A DNA stretch of 64,000 nt from Candidatus Poribacteria bacterium (GTDB lineage Bacteria; Poribacteria; WGA-4E; WGA-3G). The notes under the pieces were generated by a model. That model was given only the letters and a program-made list of their open reading frames with translations, was not told the origin of the DNA and made no database searches. Position numbers and translations under genes: made by a program. Every line of letters starts with the position of its first letter. The first letter of the stretch is position 1. The stretch covers positions 26,822 to 90,821 of the forward strand of contig JAJECN010000042.1 of assembly GCA_022821965.1 (NCBI GenBank). The letters run 5' to 3'. Shown one piece after another: positions 42,635 through 51,332 of this stretch.

Positions 42635-43897
42635 TTAGTTCTCGGCACGAAGTGCATCAATAGGTGAAAGCCGCGCCGCCCGCATTGCGGGGTAGACACC
42701 GAAGCCAACACCCATAAAAATAGAAAAGATAACGGAAATTAATATCCAATGTCCAGAGAGGACGACAGGCCACGTCGGCACAACTGGAACAATACGGACA
42801 GCGAGGCGTGCCATTCCATGCGCTGCCAACCAGCCCCCCACAATGCCGAGAGCACCGCCGCAGAAACAGAGGCATACCGATTCGGTTAAGAACTGCCAGA
42901 AGATGTCAATTCGCTTTACGCCAACGGATTTCCGCAGTCCTATCTCCCGCGTTTTTTCACCGACGGAGACAAGGCACATATTCATAATACCAATACCGCT
43001 GACAAATAGAGAGAAACCGGCAATGCTGCCCAGCGCGATTTTTATGACTTTTTCAATACGGGCAACTCGACTGTGCACACCTGTCGGAATCCAATATCGG
43101 AAAAAGCCATCTTGGTTACGGTGCCGCTTGAGAAGCACTGTGCGTGCTGAGGCAATAATCGGTGTCATATCAGCGTCAGGTTCGGGAAGAACTGTGAGAC
43201 GCTCAATGTAGTCGTTCCCTGTCAGCCGTTCCTGATAAGTCGTCAACGGGATTGCCATCGCATTATCCAAAGACCAGCCCCATCGAAGATTCAGCCCGCG
43301 AGGCATCATGACACCGACGACGCGAAACCGGACCGGCACTTGCCTCCAATAATATCGCACCTTCACCTCTTGCCCGAGTGGCGAATCTGTGCCAAACAGA
43401 TCTGTCGCCGCTTCACTCCCTAACACACAGACCTGCAGCGCATGGTCAATATCGTTCTCGGTGAGAAATCTGCCTGCTTGGATGTGCCACCGCATGCCGG
43501 TCGCATAGTTGGCAGTGACACCTTCCAGAAAGGCGCGGGTCTCTCTCCCCTGGCGGCTTGTGACGAGCATCCGATACCGTTCATTTTTCGGCAGCACATA
43601 GAGCACCCCGGGACACACCGCTTCAATGGCATGGGCATCGCCGAGATTGAATCGTTCCTTTGTCCACACTCGACGACCTCGCCGAATGATTGAGTAGCGG
43701 GTAGTGAATTGAAACTGGTTTGCACCACCGAGTTTGTCAACTTGATCCGCGACGAGAAGTTTAGCACCATCACCGATAGCCATCATGCAGAGCACACTTG
43801 CAATTCCGATGAGGATGCCGAGGATAGATAACCCAGCGCGGAGTCTATTTTCCGCGAGGTGTGCTATGCCTATGGTGATGGTATCACGGCGTTTCAT
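42635..43897 (-). CDS. MacB-type ABC permease (FtsX family)
   Basis: 420 residues with one N-terminal and three C-terminal membrane helices around a MacB core domain. The coupling motif reads VGEKTREIGLRKSVGVKR. It belongs to the same family as the permease at 23882-25093. No ATPase and no membrane fusion protein are adjacent. Its start is separated by 1 nt from the stop of the WD40 gene and its stop lies 6 bp before the STT3-like start, so the three are tightly coupled. It may move a substrate or a lipid-linked precursor. Confidence 0.87.
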   Translation of the reverse strand: MKRRDTITIGIAHLAENRLRAGLSILGILIGIASVLCMMAIGDGAKLLVADQVDKLGGANQFQFTTRYSIIRRGRRVWTKERFNLGDAHAIEAVCPGVLYVLPKNERYRMLVTSRQGRETRAFLEGVTANYATGMRWHIQAGRFLTENDIDHALQVCVLGSEAATDLFGTDSPLGQEVKVRYYWRQVPVRFRVVGVMMPRGLNLRWGWSLDNAMAIPLTTYQERLTGNDYIERLTVLPEPDADMTPIIASARTVLLKRHRNQDGFFRYWIPTGVHSRVARIEKVIKIALGSIAGFSLFVSGIGIMNMCLVSVGEKTREIGLRKSVGVKRIDIFWQFLTESVCLCFCGGALGIVGGWLAAHGMARLAVRIVPVVPTWPVVLSGHWILISVIFSIFMGVGFGVYPAMRAARLSPIDALRAEN

Positions 43898-43898
43898 T

Positions 43899-45806
43899 TC
43901 ATAGATAAGGCTTCATATCCCACAAGAGGGCGGTGCCATCATAGCTGCCACTCGCTAAGATTGTGCCATCGGGCGAAAATGCGACAGATTCCACATCACT
44001 TTTATGCCCCAAAAATTCAACGACAAGCGCATGAGTGATTACATTCCAGATTTGAATACGCTGCTCAGGCCAGGTCCCGCCGATAGCGAGAAGAGTTCCA
44101 TCCGGCGATAACGTTAGGGATTCAATCTTTACTGTGTCAAAGGTCGCGAGTTTCTCCCATGTCTTTGTGCACCAAAGGTTTATGTAGTTCGCCGACGAGG
44201 TCACGAGACAGGTTCCGTCACCGGAAAACGCGATTCGGTTCGTCCATCCATCATTTTCAAGTGTCGCTATACATTCTCCTCTGACAGTTTCCCAGACTTT
44301 AACAGTCGTGTCTATGTGACCATCTTCACCGAAGTAAAAATAATTACTCTTACCATCTTCTATCATGAACATATATGTCCCATCAGAACGGACTGTGCTT
44401 CCATCTTCATCTTCATGATACTCCCATGCGCGCGCACCCCCGCTTACCAGATACTTTCCATCAGGCGAAAACGCGAGATCATAGACTTCCGCCGTGTGTC
44501 CCGTCATAACCCGAATCGGCTTCCCTGTTTCCACATTCCAGAGTGTTATGGCATTATTCAAAGCTCCTCCTGTTGCTAACAACGTGAGATCCGGTGACAC
44601 AGCGGCTGAAACAACAGACATTTCTGGAGTGGTTATTTCTGGGATGAAAGTCACACGGACCTCCTCATTTTGCAATACGACCCCCTTATCACCAAGTGGT
44701 AAAATACTCGTTACAAGGGAGCGTTCTTCGGAAGAACAAGTGAGCGTGTGGCCTCGAAACCAACCATCATCTTCCCCATGCCTACTAACCTTTTCAAGCA
44801 ACCGAATCCGCTGGTCGTTTCCAATATCCCAGCGTTTTAGGGTGCCGCTTCTGTTTAAACTTACAAGGTGTTTTGTCCCGGGGATAAAAGTAACAAGCCA
44901 TCCCTCTGGGGATCCCTCTGGAGGCGTTGGCTGATTTAGAAAGAAATTCTTTTGTTCAGTATCTTTCCAAATCGTGAATACATCACCACTTAGCCAAAGA
45001 AGCCGATTGTCATCTGAATATCCAATGAAATCTACACGCGCTGGAAGTGAGAAACTTGTTACATCTTTACCGGTATCAATTTGCCATATACGCCCTTCTT
45101 TACCCGGGCAGTCTGCTCCCAAAAGTTGCCCACTTGGTGTAGAGGTAATAAAGCTGACCTGTTTTGATAGAAAACCTCGGCAAAGTTCTCCGGTGGCAAC
45201 GTCCCACAGTGTGACTATCACTTCGCCGTACTGTACCCTATCTATCGATCCAACAATATCTTCACCAACATCAACTAAAGTAGGAATGTCACGACTTACA
45301 GTTGTGAGAATCTGACTATCTGTGGAGAATGTTATCGCACTCACGGTCATACCCGCAAGCAAGGTTAAATGGCTTTTCCCTGTGGTAAGGTTCCACAGCA
45401 TCACGCCTCCACGCTGGAAACTTGCTGCCATATATTTGCCATCTGGCGAGAATACAATCGACTCCACCCTGCCTTTAGCATTGAAAGCCGCAAATTTCTC
45501 TTGGGTATTAATATCCCACAGCGTTATTTTTCCATCCCAATCCCCTACAGCAAGTCGGGTATTCTCGGCGGAAAAGGCAACTGCCGAGAATATGCCTGCT
45601 TCCGCCACACCAATCAATGAAGAAAAGTTGCCGGTATGTGTATCGTACAACCACACACCGATATGAGATGCCACGGCAATCAGACTTTCGTCGGGAGAGA
45701 CCGCGGCATCGGTGATACCACCTTTTCCTAATCGGGCAAACGCTCCATGCGGTAAACAGAGGGCGTACTCTGGTAAAGGGTTTTCCCTTAAAACTTGGGG
45801 TAGCAT
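43899..45806 (-). CDS. WD40-repeat protein in the STT3/permease operon
   Basis: 635 residues from ATG 45806; a TTG ten codons upstream (45836) is possible, and neither has a strong ribosome site. WD40 blades are frequent (VAFSPDGTILASGSYDGTALLWD, AFSPDGKYLVSGG, LTLSPDGTLLAIGG), around ten to twelve in two propellers. No signal peptide, so probably cytoplasmic or membrane-attached. It begins about 110 bp after the cysteine-rich gene. Its stop is followed by ATG of the permease after 1 nt, so a physical link with the permease is plausible. Confidence 0.82.
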   Translation of the reverse strand: MLPQVLRENPLPEYALCLPHGAFARLGKGGITDAAVSPDESLIAVASHIGVWLYDTHTGNFSSLIGVAEAGIFSAVAFSAENTRLAVGDWDGKITLWDINTQEKFAAFNAKGRVESIVFSPDGKYMAASFQRGGVMLWNLTTGKSHLTLLAGMTVSAITFSTDSQILTTVSRDIPTLVDVGEDIVGSIDRVQYGEVIVTLWDVATGELCRGFLSKQVSFITSTPSGQLLGADCPGKEGRIWQIDTGKDVTSFSLPARVDFIGYSDDNRLLWLSGDVFTIWKDTEQKNFFLNQPTPPEGSPEGWLVTFIPGTKHLVSLNRSGTLKRWDIGNDQRIRLLEKVSRHGEDDGWFRGHTLTCSSEERSLVTSILPLGDKGVVLQNEEVRVTFIPEITTPEMSVVSAAVSPDLTLLATGGALNNAITLWNVETGKPIRVMTGHTAEVYDLAFSPDGKYLVSGGARAWEYHEDEDGSTVRSDGTYMFMIEDGKSNYFYFGEDGHIDTTVKVWETVRGECIATLENDGWTNRIAFSGDGTCLVTSSANYINLWCTKTWEKLATFDTVKIESLTLSPDGTLLAIGGTWPEQRIQIWNVITHALVVEFLGHKSDVESVAFSPDGTILASGSYDGTALLWDMKPYL

Positions 45807-45915
45807 GCTAAAAGGGGCCTTGAGGTTCTTTAGCAACCATCATACCGAGAAGAAATAACACAAGTGGAGCTCGCGCGTGTAAGAAACGCACGAACTACGT
45901 TAGTAATCAACATCT

Positions 45916-46275
45916 CTATGGTTTAACCGTGCAAACACCGTCTTTATGTGGACAACTTTTTGACTTAGCATTTCCGCAGAACGGGAGACAACTACAAGTA
46001 CCGCATTTTGTGGCACAATTATAAGTATTAGTCCGGCAGGAACTACAACCATCCTTTGGACATCTTGGCCGAGTACAAGTGCTGCATTTCTCAGCACAGC
46101 ACTCACTGCTGGAGAAAAGAGAGACATCTGTTCCAGTTCCACCACAGCAGCCGGAAGCTTCGGTTTCCACAATAAACCCATCAAACGCGCCTGCGTAAAC
46201 TACACCCCCGACAAAAAGCAAGGCAACCATCAATTTACCTATAACATTCGGGGTTGAGAAAAAATTTCTGATCAT
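45916..46275 (-). CDS. Secreted cysteine-rich small protein
   Basis: 119 residues. Residues 1-30 are a signal peptide (core LMVALLFVGGVVYAGA). The mature part of about 88 residues has 16 Cys, many as CC or C-x2-C pairs (SGCCGG, ECCAEKCSTC, CPKDGCSSC, CATKCGTCSC). AAAGGAG lies upstream. No family is recognised; metal binding or disulfide-stabilised surface or toxin-like roles are possible. A consensus sigma-54 promoter and activator sites lie upstream and an 8-bp leader stem precedes the ribosome site. It is the first gene of the operon. No N-glycosylation sequon is seen. Confidence 0.78.
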   Translation of the reverse strand: MIRNFFSTPNVIGKLMVALLFVGGVVYAGAFDGFIVETEASGCCGGTGTDVSLFSSSECCAEKCSTCTRPRCPKDGCSSCRTNTYNCATKCGTCSCLPFCGNAKSKSCPHKDGVCTVKP

Positions 46276-46300
46276 TTCTAAAATTCTCCTTTATGTAAAA

Positions 46301-46327
46301 GAGACGTGAATCAGTATAGCACGTCTC
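46301..46327 (-). promoter_or_regulatory. Leader stem-loop before the cysteine-rich gene
   Basis: A perfect 8-bp inverted repeat GAGACGTG/CACGTCTC with an 11-nt loop in the predicted 5' leader, about 10 nt upstream of the ribosome site. It could affect translation or mRNA stability. Confidence 0.45.
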
Positions 46328-46417
46328 CGGGCATTATATCCAAACAATTAACAGGATAGACGCATAACACGCCTATTCACGGATTTGGCTTATACTTAAC
46401 ACTCTTAAGCAAGAATA

Positions 46418-46433
46418 AGCAAGAACCGTGCCA
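46418..46433 (-). promoter_or_regulatory. Sigma-54 (-24/-12) promoter, full consensus
   Basis: Minus-strand TTGGCACGGTTCTTGCTT holds TGGCAC, 5 nt, TTGCT: an exact match to the -24/-12 consensus. The transcription start is expected near 46407, giving a leader of about 130 nt to the cysteine-rich gene. A sigma-54 activator gene lies upstream on the same strand. Confidence 0.88.
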
Positions 46434-46555
46434 ATAGGTAAAATCGTTATTATTCTCTTATCTCTGTCCTGTTATAACTGTGTCCATCAAGGCAATACGC
46501 GGGATGCAGGCTGTACGCGGTGTGATGGGACCGCTTAAAGTTGTTTTTTGTCGGG

Positions 46556-46572
46556 TGTCGCAAAATGCAACA
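46556..46572. promoter_or_regulatory. Activator-binding site 1 (UAS)
   Basis: TGTCGCAAAATGCAACA is a near-perfect palindrome (TGTNGCA-3-TGCNACA), extending to GTG/CAC at the edges. It lies about 157 bp upstream of the predicted sigma-54 start. Confidence 0.7.
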
Positions 46573-46628
46573 CGTTTGGAAGGGGTGTAGGTGGAAGAGC
46601 CTTTGATACAAAAGGCTAAGGCGTGTTA

Positions 46629-46645
46629 TGTCGCAAAATACAACA
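46629..46645. promoter_or_regulatory. Activator-binding site 2 (UAS)
   Basis: TGTCGCAAAATACAACA differs from site 1 at one base. Centre-to-centre distance is 73 bp, which is seven helical turns, so both sites face the same side. It lies between the activator stop and site 1. Confidence 0.7.
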
Positions 46646-46666
46646 GTGTAGCATATTGAAACACTT

Positions 46667-47647
46667 TTACAGGGACAGGTTAAATTTATCCATTTTCCGA
46701 TGAAGTGTGGATCTATCAATCCCCAATGCCCGCGCAGCGGCGGAGACATTACCACCCGTCACTTTGAGAGCGTTGACGATGGTGCTCCGTTCAACTTCCT
46801 TAAGCGTAAGAATATTGGTGGTATCCGTCGGATCGCTTGTAGCAGTTTGTGAACCCTCTTGTATCAGATCCGGTGGGAGACTCTCTCGTTGCAGCAGGTC
46901 TGTCGTCTCAAGCAAAACAGCCCTTTCAATGGCATCTTTCAGTTCGCGCACGTTGCCGGGGAAGTCGTGCTGTGTCAACACGTGTAAAGCATTAGGACAA
47001 AAACCGCGAATGGATTTTTTAGCTTTTGCGGCAAATTTTTCAAGGAAATGATGTGCCAAAATATCAATATCTTCGCGCCGTTCTCTCAGTGGGGGAACCA
47101 CGATGCAGAACGCCGCAAGTCGATAGTACAAGTCCCTACGGAAACGTCCCTCTCTGATAGCATTTCTTAAATCCTGATTCGTAGCAGCCAGTACACTGAT
47201 GTCAACAGAGATAGTGCCTTTACCACCGACCCTCTGAAACTCGCGTTCTTCTAATACACGCAGCAACTTCGCTTGCGAAGTGAGTGACATATCCCCAATT
47301 TCATCAAGAAAAAGTGTGCCGGTGTTCGCTTGTTCAAAATATCCGCGCCGCCGCTCGTCTGCTCCGGTGAAAGCCCCGCGTTCATTGCCAAATAACTCAC
47401 TTTCAATCAATTCGGCTGGTATTGCAGCACAATTAACCCCAACGAAAGGGGCTGTTTTTCGCGGGCTGTTATCGCGTATTGATTTTGCGACCAGTTCTTT
47501 GCCGGTCCCGGTTTCGCCTTGAATCAGGGCGGTAATAGTTCCTGCTGCCGCTGCTCGAATCTCGGTGAACATCTGCTGCATTTTTTCGCTTTTGCCGATG
47601 ATTTCACCAAAGGAATGGTTCGTCTCAAGTTTGGTCCGTAACACCAT
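46667..47647 (-). CDS. Sigma-54-dependent activator without receiver domain
   Basis: 326 residues. After only about 15 residues comes an AAA+ sigma-54 interaction domain: Walker A GETGTGKE (44-51), GAFTGA (91-96), Walker B GTLFLDEIGDM and an arginine-finger region REGRFRRDLYYRL. It ends with a Fis-type helix-turn-helix (GGNVSAAARALGIDRSTLHRKM, about 295-317). There is no receiver, GAF or PAS sensing domain, so, as in PspF, control must come from a partner or level. GGAG lies 5 nt upstream. Palindromic sites and a sigma-54 promoter follow its stop; it probably acts there. Confidence 0.92.
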   Translation of the reverse strand: MVLRTKLETNHSFGEIIGKSEKMQQMFTEIRAAAAGTITALIQGETGTGKELVAKSIRDNSPRKTAPFVGVNCAAIPAELIESELFGNERGAFTGADERRRGYFEQANTGTLFLDEIGDMSLTSQAKLLRVLEEREFQRVGGKGTISVDISVLAATNQDLRNAIREGRFRRDLYYRLAAFCIVVPPLRERREDIDILAHHFLEKFAAKAKKSIRGFCPNALHVLTQHDFPGNVRELKDAIERAVLLETTDLLQRESLPPDLIQEGSQTATSDPTDTTNILTLKEVERSTIVNALKVTGGNVSAAARALGIDRSTLHRKMDKFNLSL

Positions 47648-48037
47648 AATCTCCGCTTTCTTCTAAGAATCTAAATCGGAAACAAGAACTTTAAAAGCCG
47701 TGATGAACGCTTAAATTTAAACATATATCCAACGCTATACTTATATAAGACAAAATTTTTTTGCGATTTCGTGCATAAAATGAAAAAAATGTCATAAATT
47801 ATCGAAAAATTACGCATTTTTAGTGTAGTTTTATAGTAAAGCCCACAATTACTTAGACATTGCGCGGAGGCGAGGATAAAATCCTCGCCAGTGGTGAAGA
47901 GGAGTTCGTTCGCTGACCAACTTGTCAACATATTTTCAGATTTCACTATAAACATACATCTGACGCTATCTTATATAGACTCACTTTCTAATCCCTTTTC
48001 GTGCATAAAATGAAAAAAATGTCATAAATCACATAAA
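47648..48037. repeat. Direct-repeat block enclosing repeat family B
   Basis: No gene is seen. Two direct repeats of about 80 bp (47719-47799 and 47950-48029) share an identical 33-bp core (47767-47799, 47997-48029) and lie 230 bp apart. Between them, at 47832-47950, is a copy of family B with a GGCGAGG...CCTCGCC hairpin and TATAGTRAA ends. The arrangement looks like an insertion with a large target duplication or two linked events. Confidence 0.7.
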
Positions 48038-48193
48038 TTAACCCAAGTTGCTACTAACGAGTTTTTGAACATTCTAAGAAGATTCTTCAGGTGTTTCCCT
48101 ACCCCTTAGGGGTAATATATCTATAGAAACAGCGTCCCTAAGCAACTGCACCCTGTAGGGGTGCTATGTCTATGTATAGGTAGCTTGCGTTAA
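48038..48193. repeat. Repeat family A, copy 2 (MITE-like)
   Basis: Begins TTAACCCAAGTTGC and ends TAGCTTGCGTTAAA. It differs from the copy at 28363-28520 at only a handful of positions. Direct internal units TAGGGGT-N2-TATRTCTAT are kept. Confidence 0.75.
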
Positions 48194-48305
48194 ATTATAG
48201 AAAAATCACACAAAAAGTAGAGTGGCTTACGGCTATTTACAAGTTCTACTAAAACCCAACTTAATAACTAAATCTATTTTAACTTTACAAATGTCGATGT
48301 ATATA

Positions 48306-48314
48306 TGCTATAAT
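48306..48314 (+). promoter_or_regulatory. Extended -10 promoter upstream of the TonB-dependent receptor
   Basis: TGCTATAAT (TG-N-TATAAT) with TTTACA 19 bp before it. The start would be near 48321, about 600 nt before the receptor start. The leader would then be long or carry a small gene. Confidence 0.45.
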
Positions 48315-48455
48315 ATACCTATAATGTACTTGAACCGTTGGCACACAGCAGACCACCTCTGTAGAACCCAATACGATTCTTCAAACACCTCTCATCGAAA
48401 CTAAACTTCTATAGTTGTTATACCCAATGCTTCAGAAAATCTAAACGGATAAAAA

Positions 48456-48923
48456 ATGAAAACGCTGAAAACTTCAAAAAAGGACAAAGAAGGGTTCACA
48501 CAACCCCGCGGCGAGACGCTCATAAAAGTCTTCACAGGCAATATCTCTATCTGCCTTGACGAGGCTTTTTATCAATCAACACGGCACAGAAACAACGATT
48601 TAGGAGAAGAAAGGAGAAGAATTCTCGATTACCTCAAAATGGACAGACAAATCAGTCGCCATGCGGTCTCGGACGCGATCGTAAAGGTTTTCGTAAGAGC
48701 AGGAATTTCTTCTCCCGCTCCGAGAGGCTCTGATACATTTCATAAGCCGCATCAACGGACGAATCGCTGCCAAAATATTTACACACCCCCGTATCAGACG
48801 TTGATTGACTTTTTTTCCTCAGTATGCTTCAATATTGTTCACAACAAAATGTTAGATGCGGCATCTTCTGCCACTATATCATTATTCTACACAAAACCCG
48901 CCACACCTTGTTTAGAGGAAAAT
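48456..48923 (+). other. Long in-frame extension upstream of the receptor, coding status unclear
   Basis: 156 codons are open in the receptor frame from ATG 48456, with no stop before the receptor start. The predicted peptide (KVFTGNISICLDEAFYQ, RRRILDYLKMDRQISRHAV) matches no family I recognise. The receptor signal peptide only starts at 48924, so this segment is not part of the exported protein. It may be leader sequence, a decayed gene or a small separate gene. The ribosome site is weak. Confidence 0.35.
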
Positions 48924-51158
48924 ATGAACTTTAATAGACACTTTTATGCTTTGGTTTTCTTGATGATACTGTCTATATCTTTATCAACTGTTGCTGAGGA
49001 GGAAACCGGCGAAGTTATTAGAATGGAAGAAGTCGTGGTTACCGCTCGCAAGCGTGAGCAGCGGTCATTTGAAGTGCCGCTCTCGGTTTCGACGCTCCAA
49101 GGTGAGAGATTCGATACCTTGCGTTCATCGGGTATGGACGTGCGTTTCTTGTCGAACCGCACCCCCAGTTTTCAGATGGAGTCGTCGTTTGGACGTATCT
49201 TTCCACGCTTCTATATCCGCGGTCTCGGCAATACGGACTTTGACCTCAATGCCTCGCAGCCAGTCTCGGTGCTCTACGACGGCGTTGTGCTTGAAAATGC
49301 TTTGTTGAAAGGATTTCCTGCCTTTGACTTGGATCGGATTGAGGTGCTACGGGGACCACAAGGCACCTTGTTCGGACGCAATACACCCGCTGGCACTGTG
49401 AAATTTGAATCAGCACGTCCGACCCAGACACTGGAAGGATACGGACGGTTGAGTTACGGGCGGTTCAATAGCAGTAATTTTGAGGGGGCGGTGTCAGGTC
49501 CGCTGGTTCCGTCTGTGCTCTCCGCTCGACTCTCGCTACTTGCACAGTGGCGGGACGACTGGGTGAACAACGAACACGCAGGCGCGGAAAGTGCTTTAGG
49601 GGGACATCGCGACGTGGCGGGTCGTGTCCAGTTGCTGTGGACCCCTATACCGGAATTGGAAGCACGGCTCAAGTTCCACGCTCGCGATCTCGACGGCACT
49701 GCACGTCTGTTTCGTGCGAACATCTTGTCGCCGGGTGAAGGCGGTTTGGTGACGGATTTTGTTCGTGACCGAATCGCACACGACGGACGCAACGAGCAGA
49801 CACTGAGCACGCAAGGCTTCGCCGCTGAAGTGCGCTACGATATCGGAAACTTCCAATTAATTTCGCTGACCGGATTGGAACGACTTACCAATTTCTCGCG
49901 CGGCGACATCGACGGCGGTTACGGTGCTGTGTTCAGTCCACCAAGTGGTCCCGGCGAGATACCCTTTCCCTCTGAAACGGCATCCGGTATTCCCTCACTC
50001 AGCCAATTGAGTCAAGAAGTCCGTTTGATGAGTCCGGCAGCGCGTCGGCTCACCTATCAGTTCGGATTGTACTATTTCCGTGAATTCGTAGAGATGGAAG
50101 ATTTGAACTACGATACGCTGGCTGGCGGTGCCTTGGACGGCGTCGCACGCCAAGAGCAGGAAGCCACAGCACAAGCGGCATTTGCAGCATTGACTTTCCA
50201 AATGCTTGAGGATTTGGAGTTGGGAGCCGGACTGAGATTGTCTCACGATATAAAGGACTATACAGCGTGGCGAGAATCAGCACCTGCCGTTACGGGTACA
50301 GGTCCACTCGCACCCATCCACCGGAATCCTGAGGATACGGTGTGGAGTGGTGATCTGAGTCTGCGCTATCAAGTAGCACCTAACGTGCAGACATATCTAC
50401 GTGCGGCGCGAGGGTTTCGCGCACCGAGCATTCAGGGACGCTTACTGTTTGGGGACACCGTTACGGTGGCGGATACAGAGACCATTCTCTCCTTTGAAGG
50501 TGGCACAAAGTTACGTTTGTGGGAGCAGCGGCTGCACCTGAATATGGCAGCATTCCAGTACTTCATGCAAGACCAGCAGCTCACTGCGGTGGGTGGAGAG
50601 ACAAACTTCAATCGGTTGGTGAACGCTGAGCGTACGATTGGGCGCGGTGTTGAGATGGAATTAGCCTTCTTACCCATCACGGCGCTGGAGGTTTCGGCGG
50701 GACTCAGTTACAATCAGACACGCATTGACGATCCGAATTTGGCGATACAAGGTTGTGGAGCACCGTGTAAGGTCCTGGATCCACCCGCTTCTGGTGAAGG
50801 CACTTTTTCCATCGACGGTAACGGTCTGCCTCAAGCACCCGGTTGGATTGCAGATGTGACGCTGCGCTATATGCTCGAACTTCCGGCAGGTGTCCGTCTC
50901 ATCGCATCGACGGACTGGGCGTATCGCAGCCGAGTGCGGTTCTTCCTCTATGATTCTGTGGAATATGCCGATGATTGGCTTTTGGAAGGCGGTGTCCGGC
51001 TCGCCTGTCTGCTTCCACACACCGGCGTAGAGGTAGCAATTATCGGGCGCAATATCCTCAACGACACATCTCCGACCGGCGGTATCGACTTCAACAATCT
51101 GACTGGCTATGTCAATGAACCGCGGTTCTGGAGCCTTGAAGCGGTGCGGCGTTTCTGA
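48924..51158 (+). CDS. TonB-dependent outer-membrane receptor
   Basis: 744 residues from ATG 48924, after AGAGGA. Signal peptide MNFNRHFYALVFLMILSISL, then TonB box-like MEEVVVTARK, a plug domain (YIRGLGNTDFDLNASQPVSVLYDG, IEVLRGPQGTLFGRNTPAG) and a 22-strand barrel ending EAVRRF, with terminal Phe as in outer-membrane proteins. It imports an iron complex, vitamin or glycan with TonB energy. No TonB, ExbB or transporter gene is adjacent, so the substrate is unknown. Confidence 0.92.
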   Translation: MNFNRHFYALVFLMILSISLSTVAEEETGEVIRMEEVVVTARKREQRSFEVPLSVSTLQGERFDTLRSSGMDVRFLSNRTPSFQMESSFGRIFPRFYIRGLGNTDFDLNASQPVSVLYDGVVLENALLKGFPAFDLDRIEVLRGPQGTLFGRNTPAGTVKFESARPTQTLEGYGRLSYGRFNSSNFEGAVSGPLVPSVLSARLSLLAQWRDDWVNNEHAGAESALGGHRDVAGRVQLLWTPIPELEARLKFHARDLDGTARLFRANILSPGEGGLVTDFVRDRIAHDGRNEQTLSTQGFAAEVRYDIGNFQLISLTGLERLTNFSRGDIDGGYGAVFSPPSGPGEIPFPSETASGIPSLSQLSQEVRLMSPAARRLTYQFGLYYFREFVEMEDLNYDTLAGGALDGVARQEQEATAQAAFAALTFQMLEDLELGAGLRLSHDIKDYTAWRESAPAVTGTGPLAPIHRNPEDTVWSGDLSLRYQVAPNVQTYLRAARGFRAPSIQGRLLFGDTVTVADTETILSFEGGTKLRLWEQRLHLNMAAFQYFMQDQQLTAVGGETNFNRLVNAERTIGRGVEMELAFLPITALEVSAGLSYNQTRIDDPNLAIQGCGAPCKVLDPPASGEGTFSIDGNGLPQAPGWIADVTLRYMLELPAGVRLIASTDWAYRSRVRFFLYDSVEYADDWLLEGGVRLACLLPHTGVEVAIIGRNILNDTSPTGGIDFNNLTGYVNEPRFWSLEAVRRF

Positions 51159-51179
51159 ACAATACCAAACCTCCGTCTG

Positions 51180-51314
51180 TAGTGTTCTGTCATGCTTATT
51201 TTGACGGGTTGTAGGTTGGGTTGAACGCAGTGAAACCCAACATTCCCAATCAATCTAATCTATCAGTTTGGAGGTGCCACAGCAGTAGTGTTCTGTCCAC
51301 CTTAAAATGATGGG
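51180..51314 (+). repeat. Two solo ends resembling the right-edge IS, with a family-C repeat between
   Basis: TAGTGTTCTGTCATGC (to 51208) and TAGTGTTCTGTCCACC (51286-51314) are direct repeats similar to TAGTGTTATGTCAAG at 63862. Between them at 51211-51242 lies a compact family-C palindrome, GTAGGTTGGGTTGAACG followed by CAGTGAAACCCAAC. They may be IS remnants or end-only derivatives. Confidence 0.5.
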
Positions 51315-51332
51315 TTTAGTTACATGAGAAAC

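Noticed and set aside
46450..46755. Minus-strand reading frame of 101 codons
   Set aside because: It covers the activator-binding sites and overlaps the sigma-54 activator gene; no conserved motif or ribosome site.
47671..47955. Minus-strand reading frame of 94 codons
   Set aside because: It lies wholly inside repeats; composition is that of AT-rich repeat sequence.
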